Shown here: piece after piece, positions 58,161-64,000 of the stretch
How the letters are laid out: each line of letters opens with the position of its first letter
Position numbering within the stretch: position 1 is the stretch's first letter
Assembly (NCBI GenBank): GCA_038243605.1
Contig: JBBSQX010000005.1
Location: forward strand, 75,458-139,457
DNA from: Terrimesophilobacter sp038243605
Lineage (GTDB): Bacteria; Actinomycetota; Actinomycetes; Actinomycetales; Microbacteriaceae
Direction of reading: 5' to 3'
DNA: 64,000 bases
The notes under the pieces: model-generated
Seen by the model: the letters and a program-made list of their open reading frames with translations, nothing else
The model's database searches: none
What the model was told of the DNA's origin: nothing
Program-made: the position numbers and the translations under genes

Positions 58161-60026
58161 TCACCCTCCCGACCCAATAATGACGTCGCCCTCGAAAACC
58201 GAGCACTTTGTGTTGATTTCCGCCTTGAGGCCAACGTCTTGCGTATAAATAGTAGTTTCTGCGCCCATAAGGCTAACGATGGAACAAAGGTCGTCAATCG
58301 AACTTGTATCGTAACTTCCGTATGCAAAGACCCGAAGTGCATGGTTAAGAGTTGTCGAGTCCGCCGCCATTTGCATCAACCAGAAGTTGATGGCCCCTTC
58401 ATCTGGGTCACCAGTTTGCCAAAGAACTGCCGGTTCTTCCGGGTTCGATAGCTCAAAAATCCGGTGTGCCAGTTCGTCGCCGCCACCAAGGAATCCGCCG
58501 ACCCAGATTCGATCAATTGGGTTCATCCATTGATAACTGGGTACCGCCCTAGGCGCCCAGTTGACGGCAAAGATGCTCCCGACAGCGAGAACCAGCAAGG
58601 CGGCAACTACAGCATTGTTGCGGAGCACCACGCTCACGACCGACACCGCAACACCGAGGATAAGAATGAGAGCAATAACCTCAAAAATCCATGCGAATTT
58701 CAATGGGTAGTAGGTCCACGGTGACGGCTGATTCCTGCTGATAAACAAGAGCGTGCCAAGCCCAACGGAACAACTTACAATCAACGAAAGAAGCGCCGTA
58801 GCGACCACTGTATTCCGAGACCACCAAGCTGAAATGACCGCAACAATACCTGCGATCACAACGGCGGCTAAAAGTTTCTGCGAAAAAGGGAAAATTCCCC
58901 CGCTCCCAGAGAGGAACCCACCCTGAGCAAGAAGACTCGGCAAAGTAATGAATACCGCATAGAGCAGGAGCTGAACAAACATCCCTATGAGAAACCAAAG
59001 CTTGATGCCACGAACTTTCATGATGACGCCGCGGCGAGTGAGCAACACTTGGATACCGAGAGCTACTGGCACGAGAACGAGGGGGCTCCACACTGCAAGC
59101 AAAAGAGTGCTTGCGAGAAAAAGGCTCGACACGGCTAACGCCGGGGATCGATTAGCGAACAGCGCAGCAAGCCAACTGGCAAGAACCAGCGGGAGAGCAA
59201 GGTGCATGCTGAAGAAACCGAACTCAAGTGGGTATCCGGTGACGAACCAACTTAGGGGAATGAGTGAAACCCCGGCTGCTGTTACTCCGACTAACCAGTT
59301 TCGCTCGGACCGCACTGCTGCTGCAGCAGCAACTCCCGCAAAATAGCAAGTTAATGCGATGAGGCCCGCCCACACGATAGCGAAGCCCGTGATGTCGTGT
59401 TCGAGTAAGTCTTGAGGTTTCGTCGCCGAGCGTCCTGAATCCATACTCAGCGCAAGAAGGCCTGCGGGGAGTGGCACTGGATTTTCCCCTGGTCCAATCG
59501 AAATTCCATTGCGGTAGATGATCTCTCGCGCGAAAAGCACGTTGTTCGCGGAATCCCCCATCATCACCCACGACAGCCGGGAGGCCCCCGAAATGAAGTG
59601 GCCAGCCAGGAGAGAGCCGAGCCAGATTAACGGCCCGAGCAAGGACGGCACCCAAAGGCTTGCCGCCTTTCGCGACAACTTGATCTGGTAAGAATCTGAT
59701 GAGTGTGCGATCGCGATTCCGCTCAAACCCATCAAACCAATCACGGACCAAATCGAAACGATAGTGGCGGTGAGCGGCAATCCGGTGGCCGGAAGCAACA
59801 TCAAGACGCCGAGCAGGAACCAAACGAACACAAGGCCAACGAAGATAGTTCCAGCGCTCACTCCAAACCTTCTGGATGCGAGTATCAACCATGGAATCGC
59901 AGCACAGATCAGAAGAGGAAAGGTGCTGACGCCGAATAAGGCAAGCAACATACTGATAATCAGGACAATAAGGAGCGCCACTGTCAGTCCCGTGAACTGT
60001 CTGCGGACGAGTTTGGCCATCGTCAC
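58161..60026 (-). CDS. Large multi-span membrane protein, GT-C-like, family uncertain
   Basis: This protein of about 621 residues has about a dozen membrane spans up to residue 490 and then a soluble C-terminal domain (about 500-621: PIDRIWVGGFLGGGDELAHRIFE ... GAETTIYTQDVGL). An early loop SWVMMGDSANNVLFAREII carries acidic and Asn residues like GT-C enzymes or the actinobacterial DUF6541-type proteins, but I cannot assign it. GTG 60026 is preferred: it overlaps the flippase stop as GTGA and follows AAAGGAAGG; ATG 60020 is possible. Codon use looks more AT-rich than in the core genes. Confidence 0.7.
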   Translation of the reverse strand: MTMAKLVRRQFTGLTVALLIVLIISMLLALFGVSTFPLLICAAIPWLILASRRFGVSAGTIFVGLVFVWFLLGVLMLLPATGLPLTATIVSIWSVIGLMGLSGIAIAHSSDSYQIKLSRKAASLWVPSLLGPLIWLGSLLAGHFISGASRLSWVMMGDSANNVLFAREIIYRNGISIGPGENPVPLPAGLLALSMDSGRSATKPQDLLEHDITGFAIVWAGLIALTCYFAGVAAAAAVRSERNWLVGVTAAGVSLIPLSWFVTGYPLEFGFFSMHLALPLVLASWLAALFANRSPALAVSSLFLASTLLLAVWSPLVLVPVALGIQVLLTRRGVIMKVRGIKLWFLIGMFVQLLLYAVFITLPSLLAQGGFLSGSGGIFPFSQKLLAAVVIAGIVAVISAWWSRNTVVATALLSLIVSCSVGLGTLLFISRNQPSPWTYYPLKFAWIFEVIALILILGVAVSVVSVVLRNNAVVAALLVLAVGSIFAVNWAPRAVPSYQWMNPIDRIWVGGFLGGGDELAHRIFELSNPEEPAVLWQTGDPDEGAINFWLMQMAADSTTLNHALRVFAYGSYDTSSIDDLCSIVSLMGAETTIYTQDVGLKAEINTKCSVFEGDVIIGSGG

Positions 60027-61279
60027 AATATTGACCTTCCTTTGAGCTTGTTGCCGCTCGCCAATAGCCACGCGCAATGAATGACAAGTCCCGCGACTGG
60101 ACCGGCAACTAAGGTGATCCCGACACGAGGGAGTAGGCCGATAGGGCTAATCATTACGGCAATCGTGACCGCGGCTGCGGCAACCCAACCAAGTGAGTAC
60201 ACCCTGTGTTGCGAACGCGCCAGAACCGCCGAGCCGCTAATACTCAGTGACGCGACGAGCGCGGAAGAGGCAACAAGCAACGCGATAAAGCCTCCGTCAA
60301 TTGAAGCCGGTGCCCCCGAAATCCACCCCAAAGCGCTCGCTCCTAGCCACCAACCCAGCACGGCGAGAACCGCAGCGCCCAACAGGATCACTGCTTGCGC
60401 CATGAGAAAAGTACGCAACCACGACGCAGGCTGGTCTCGAAACTTCACCACGAAGTAACTCTGCAAGGACATGACTGTGACGATGAGAGGTGCACGGGTA
60501 AGCGTGATGGTGAAGATCAGTTCACCAACCAATGCCAAGTTTTCAGCTTGGAATGTGACGCCGAGAAGCAGCGGAAAGCCACTCACCAACACCGCGGTAG
60601 AAACTGAAGCAAGTACAGTCCGGGAGACATTCCACACCAATGGCCTGTATCCAACATCCAGATCAGTGCGCCCGACGAACTCACCTCTGATAATTGGCCA
60701 GAGGAGCATGATCGCAAGCGGGAACGGAAGCGCAACCACCCACGCAAGTACGACAATGTTCTGTGTAATGGTCAGCGCCACAAGTAGCATCGCGAGGCGC
60801 AAAACTCCGTCCGCCCCAATCAGCAGCCCCAGCGAGCGCCATTGAGATATCCCGTAAAGAGAACCGCTCAAGGTAGCAACCAACACGTAAGATCCTGCGC
60901 CCACAGCCAAAGGCCACACCAAGGACCAACCGCCGCGCGGAAAGACGTGGTCTACCCAAAGGAATGCGGACATCAGAATGCTTGCAAATACGACGAGCGA
61001 GGCCACTGCAGCGAAATTTCGAGCTCGATTGGGCAGGATTCGAGATCCCGGCTCGATTCGATGCGTTGCACGCGTAATCTCCTGCTGGATGCCTGAGATC
61101 CCACCTACAACCAGATATAAAGCCGCCCAGAAGACTGCGAATAGTGTGTACGAAGCGGCCCCGACGTGCCGGTACACCAACCACGTCACGAGATAACCCG
61201 CGATTCCGGCTATTGCCGTGGCCGCAATGACGACGACAAAGCCGTTAACCCTGCGCGGGGCGAGGAGAGCGTCGGCCAT
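60023..61279 (-). CDS. Wzx-like polysaccharide flippase
   Basis: This 418-residue protein has twelve to fourteen hydrophobic spans throughout, with the N-terminal VVVIAATAIAGIAGYLVTWLVYRHVGAASYTLFAVFWAAL and RNFAAVASLVVFASILM patterns of the MOP-superfamily oligosaccharide flippases. It would move lipid-linked repeat units across the membrane for the Wzy-like polymerases at 46.5-49 kb. Its ATG directly follows the stop of the upstream GT2-GT4 gene with no base between, and its end overlaps the next gene, so all three form one operon. Confidence 0.82.
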   Translation of the reverse strand: MADALLAPRRVNGFVVVIAATAIAGIAGYLVTWLVYRHVGAASYTLFAVFWAALYLVVGGISGIQQEITRATHRIEPGSRILPNRARNFAAVASLVVFASILMSAFLWVDHVFPRGGWSLVWPLAVGAGSYVLVATLSGSLYGISQWRSLGLLIGADGVLRLAMLLVALTITQNIVVLAWVVALPFPLAIMLLWPIIRGEFVGRTDLDVGYRPLVWNVSRTVLASVSTAVLVSGFPLLLGVTFQAENLALVGELIFTITLTRAPLIVTVMSLQSYFVVKFRDQPASWLRTFLMAQAVILLGAAVLAVLGWWLGASALGWISGAPASIDGGFIALLVASSALVASLSISGSAVLARSQHRVYSLGWVAAAAVTIAVMISPIGLLPRVGITLVAGPVAGLVIHCAWLLASGNKLKGRSIL

Positions 61280-63766
61280 CTACCGCGACCGCATGCGAAC
61301 GAGAATCTTTCGCATGACTGCCGTCAGACCACCGTGTCGTAGGTGGTGTGCCACTAACGAAAGGTCGTGCTTGACCCCGTATGCCTTCCGCCGCTTGACA
61401 GGCTTTCGGAAGGTATCTGCCATTTCTCCTGCGATCAGCCGTTCCTCCTGAAAATCAGCCGCATGCGTGGGATTACGCACAAACGTGAGCAGCGGTGCGA
61501 GGGTGGCACTCCACAAAAACCGTTCTCGCACGCGCGCAACATTTTTCCTAGCGGTTTCGATGAACTCTACATCGAACAGAATTTTCTCTATCGCCTCAGC
61601 TAACGCTGCAACATCCCTTTCTGGAACCACGATTCCAAGGCCCTCTGTTTTGACGAGTTCGGCAAAGCTATCACCGTCAGTGACAACCATCGGCAGCCCT
61701 GCCCACAAATAGTCAAGAATTCGAGTGCGAAACGAAAAGGTCGTCTCTATGTGTTGGAAGTGAGTGCTCACACCGGCATCAGCTTCGAGGAGGTAGTTCT
61801 CCCTGTCGGCGTAGTCGACCCAAGAATCATTGAAGAATACGGACTTATTGAGAATGCCACGCTCGGCCGCTAACTCACGAGACTGACGAACGATCCTCAT
61901 CTCAGGAACACCGGGATGCGGATGCTTGGTTCCTTGAAAAAAGAGCCGAACATTCACACGTCGATGCGCAATGTCTGCCATTGCCTCGATTAGCGTGAGC
62001 GGGTCAAACCAGTTGTAAAGCCCGCCGCCCCAGAGAAGCAGCTTGTCATCAATGGCAATGCCAGATTTGACACCTTTCAACACGGGCCGACGATGATCCG
62101 GCGGGATCTCGGCGACGCCGAACGGAACGAGTGCGATCAAGCGCGCAAGATCAGGATCGGCAGAGTAGTTCGCGGGGTTAATGCGACCAAGCGCAGCCAA
62201 TTGTCCTAGATAAAACATACGCTGGCGTTCGGAAGCGCAGAGAAAGAAGTCAGCTTTAATGAGCTGCTCATTAAGCACGCGAGTGGCATCACCCACCTGC
62301 TTTTCCCACGTCGCTGCTGGTAGCTCTCGACCTTGTTCAAGTTGTTCGAGATGCATGGGGTCGTAGATGTCAGCAATCAAAATTTTCTGTGTGTGCTGAA
62401 GAGCATCAAATACAGCTAATGCATGCCCCTGAAAAATAATGACGTCAGCCCACTTCTCAAGTGGCTCAAACGCCCGATTGTCGCCGGGACGCACACGCAA
62501 CATTGCGAATGGCGCGTCAAGTTTCTCTATTCCCGAGAGGGACACCAACGTGACATCGTGTTCGTTTGCGAGCGCGCTAGCCATGTGCCATGCGCGTATA
62601 GCCGGGCCAGCCATCTTCTCGCCAATAGGGTCTCCCGTGATGACGAGAACCTTGGTTGCGTTGGGCCTCTCAGTTACAGGAAACTCGTTGACGATCTTCT
62701 CGTAGCCGTCACGGTAGTTGTCTTTCGTAGCGGGAATCACGTCCACGCGACCGAAAAGTGACCACAAGGCTCGATCAGTCACACGTCTCGTAGATTGGAT
62801 CTCGGAACGAGACGCAGAGAGCGACGGTAGCTGTTCAACAAATTGGTCGACAGCGTAGACAGAGGCAAGCGTCACCCTTGGTACCGACTGCTCCGTTTGA
62901 CTGTCGATAGCGTCATTTCGAAAATCAAGCTCTTCGGAATCGAGCGCGCCCGCCGACACCGCTCGTCTCATCATCAGTAGCAGTGCTGCCGGAAGCGCCG
63001 AGTCAAGATTGCGTCCTTCTAGATTCTTATACAGGGTGAAAAGAGCGTTCCTTTCAAGAAGGTAGTCCTCCTTAAATTGCCCAAACTTGTCGACCGTCCC
63101 GTGGTGTTTATGGAACGCTGTCGAAGCTGGTTCGTAGCGGAACTTCCACCCTTTAAGATTCAACCGCCACCCGAGGTCGACATCTTCGTAGAACATGAAA
63201 TATCGCTCGTCAAAACCGCCAACAGCCAGGAACGCGTCCCGTCGCACGAACATCGCAGCACCCGTACCGAAGAGCACATCATGCGGAGTCGAGCCAAGCG
63301 TTCCCGCAGTTTCCCCGACAAACGGCTTGTAACCTTTGCCGAACCATGTCAGGCCGGAATCAATGTAGTCCACAACGAGCCCGTTCCAGTCGAGAACTTT
63401 GCTCGCAACGGCTGCGACATCAGCTGAATCGTCGAATACAGTAACAGCCGCAGAAATCCATTCCTCGTCAGGTTTTGCATCACTGTTGAGTAACGCGATG
63501 TATTCGCCAGTACTACGATGAACACCGTAATTGCATCCTGCAGCGAAGCCGAGGTTCTCTGGTGCCTCCACGACCGTAACCCACGGCGCCGCGGCTCGTA
63601 TTAACTCCGCGCTCCCGTCACCTGACGCATTCTCAACGACAATTACTTCTAGCCGATTCATCGGCCAGTTGATCCGAGAAACTGCTTCTACAGCCTCTAT
63701 CGTGTCGGGGGCCCCACGGAAGTTCACCAGAATAACCGAGACTACGCCCGGGCGAACCTCAGGCAT
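61280..63766 (-). CDS. Bifunctional GT2-GT4 glycosyltransferase
   Basis: This 828-residue protein has two glycosyltransferase domains. The N-terminal GT2 domain (about 8-270) has VVSVILVNFRGAPDTIEAVE, LLNSDAKPDEEW (DxD-like) and FYEDVDLGWRLNLKGW, typical of rhamnosyl- and related transferases. The C-terminal GT-B domain (about 370-740) has KVLVITGDPIGEKMAGPAIR, LLLWGGGLYNWFDPLTLIEAM and DYLWAGLPMVVTDGDSFAEL. Fusion suggests two successive sugar transfers onto one acceptor. An AGAGGAAA site precedes the ATG, and a TAGAAT lies farther upstream. It is the first gene of a three-gene operon. Confidence 0.88.
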   Translation of the reverse strand: MPEVRPGVVSVILVNFRGAPDTIEAVEAVSRINWPMNRLEVIVVENASGDGSAELIRAAAPWVTVVEAPENLGFAAGCNYGVHRSTGEYIALLNSDAKPDEEWISAAVTVFDDSADVAAVASKVLDWNGLVVDYIDSGLTWFGKGYKPFVGETAGTLGSTPHDVLFGTGAAMFVRRDAFLAVGGFDERYFMFYEDVDLGWRLNLKGWKFRYEPASTAFHKHHGTVDKFGQFKEDYLLERNALFTLYKNLEGRNLDSALPAALLLMMRRAVSAGALDSEELDFRNDAIDSQTEQSVPRVTLASVYAVDQFVEQLPSLSASRSEIQSTRRVTDRALWSLFGRVDVIPATKDNYRDGYEKIVNEFPVTERPNATKVLVITGDPIGEKMAGPAIRAWHMASALANEHDVTLVSLSGIEKLDAPFAMLRVRPGDNRAFEPLEKWADVIIFQGHALAVFDALQHTQKILIADIYDPMHLEQLEQGRELPAATWEKQVGDATRVLNEQLIKADFFLCASERQRMFYLGQLAALGRINPANYSADPDLARLIALVPFGVAEIPPDHRRPVLKGVKSGIAIDDKLLLWGGGLYNWFDPLTLIEAMADIAHRRVNVRLFFQGTKHPHPGVPEMRIVRQSRELAAERGILNKSVFFNDSWVDYADRENYLLEADAGVSTHFQHIETTFSFRTRILDYLWAGLPMVVTDGDSFAELVKTEGLGIVVPERDVAALAEAIEKILFDVEFIETARKNVARVRERFLWSATLAPLLTFVRNPTHAADFQEERLIAGEMADTFRKPVKRRKAYGVKHDLSLVAHHLRHGGLTAVMRKILVRMRSR

Positions 63767-63800
63767 CGATTTCCTCTTTCTCTTGGGACGGATGCCATTG

Positions 63801-63806
63801 ATTCTA
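63801..63806 (-). promoter_or_regulatory. -10 element of the GT2-GT4 operon (predicted)
   Basis: TAGAAT on the minus strand about 35 bases before the ATG, leaving a leader that includes the ribosome-binding site. No convincing -35 was found. Confidence 0.35.
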
Positions 63807-63852
63807 ACGGAATGGTCGTGCCCAGCATCTGTGGATCACATTTCGTCAGGCG

Positions 63853-64000
63853 CTAGGACACTTTCACGACCCGGCAACCCAACGACAAGTCGCCACCCAA
63901 ACCCTGACCCTTCACATACACACACACCGTATGGGCTCCAGGAGCCAACGGAACCGAGCCGGTGAACCCGTGATTAGGCCCAGCACCAGAAACCGCTGCC
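63853..64000 (-). CDS. C-terminal end of a secreted protein (cut by window edge)
   Basis: The minus strand reads 48 codons ending in TAG at 63853-63855: a beta-sandwich-like tail with PNHGFTGSVPLAPGAHTVCV and LSLGCRVVKVS, two cysteines included. This tail type is common at the C-terminus of large secreted or cell-wall-associated proteins of Micrococcales. The body of the protein, its signal peptide and its function lie outside the window. It reads towards the GT2-GT4 operon on the same strand. Confidence 0.7.
   Translation of the reverse strand, partial: AAVSGAGPNHGFTGSVPLAPGAHTVCVYVKGQGLGGDLSLGCRVVKVS

Overview
The window comes from a high-GC Gram-positive actinobacterium, most likely of the Micrococcales and probably Microbacteriaceae. 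The marker genes support this: two WhiB iron-sulfur regulators (WhiB1, WhiB2), the MtrA-MtrB-LpqB system, a PdtaS-type sensor kinase, an Rv3235-family gene beside secA, and a DUF3499 gene beside manB. Much of 11-44 kb follows the conserved order of the mycobacterial whiB1-pdtaS / mtrAB-lpqB-comF-hpf-secA / manB-DUF3499-Rv3259-whiB2 region. No phage gene, insertion sequence, integrase or CRISPR array was seen.

Layout. 1-4.3 kb: branched-chain amino-acid operon ilvD-ilvB-ilvN-ilvC on the minus strand (ilvC cut by the window edge). 4.3-6.6 kb: trehalose synthesis otsA-otsB. 6.7-11 kb: a TIM-barrel epimerase-like gene, three small membrane proteins, a lipoprotein, tRNA-Lys(CTT), bcp and a small membrane protein. 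11-18 kb: whiB1, pdtaS, two membrane genes, an orphan CpaE-like/CpaB-like pair with an excisionase-like HTH gene, and a conserved unknown. 18-27.4 kb: Rv3235-family gene, then secA, hpf, comF-like, lpqB, mtrB and mtrA, all read from mtrA towards secA. 27.5-33 kb: an overlapping operon of a GPDPase-type membrane protein, DUF4129, DUF4350, MoxR and DUF58. 33-37 kb: fur-katA operon, SpoIIM-family and RDD-family membrane proteins. 37-44 kb: manB, DUF3499, a zincin-like gene, DUF5719, a large membrane glycosyltransferase and whiB2. 44-64 kb: an exopolysaccharide/cell-wall glycan cluster (galE, manA, two Wzy-like polymerases, two gmd paralogues, a gmd-fcl-colD operon, several glycosyltransferases, DUF2304, DUF2142, a large membrane protein, a Wzx-like flippase, a GT2-GT4 fusion), ending in the C-terminus of a secreted protein.

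How the genes fit together. manA and manB supply mannose phosphates for GDP-mannose. Gmd turns GDP-mannose into GDP-4-keto-6-deoxymannose. The DegT-fold enzyme beside it carries histidine where aminotransferases have the PLP lysine, as in ColD/RfbH 3-dehydratases, so the operon probably makes a GDP-3,6-dideoxyhexose. The Fcl-like reductase of the operon lacks the cysteine that GDP-fucose synthase uses for epimerisation. The glycosyltransferases, flippase and polymerases would assemble and export the polymer; no initiating phosphoglycosyltransferase was found in the window.

A second theme is regulatory. At least nine start codons lie exactly six bases after a TANNNT-like -10 hexamer, most without a Shine-Dalgarno sequence, and several others lie seven or eight bases after one. 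This indicates widespread leaderless transcription. The fur-katA promoter also carries a clean inverted repeat overlapping its -10 element.
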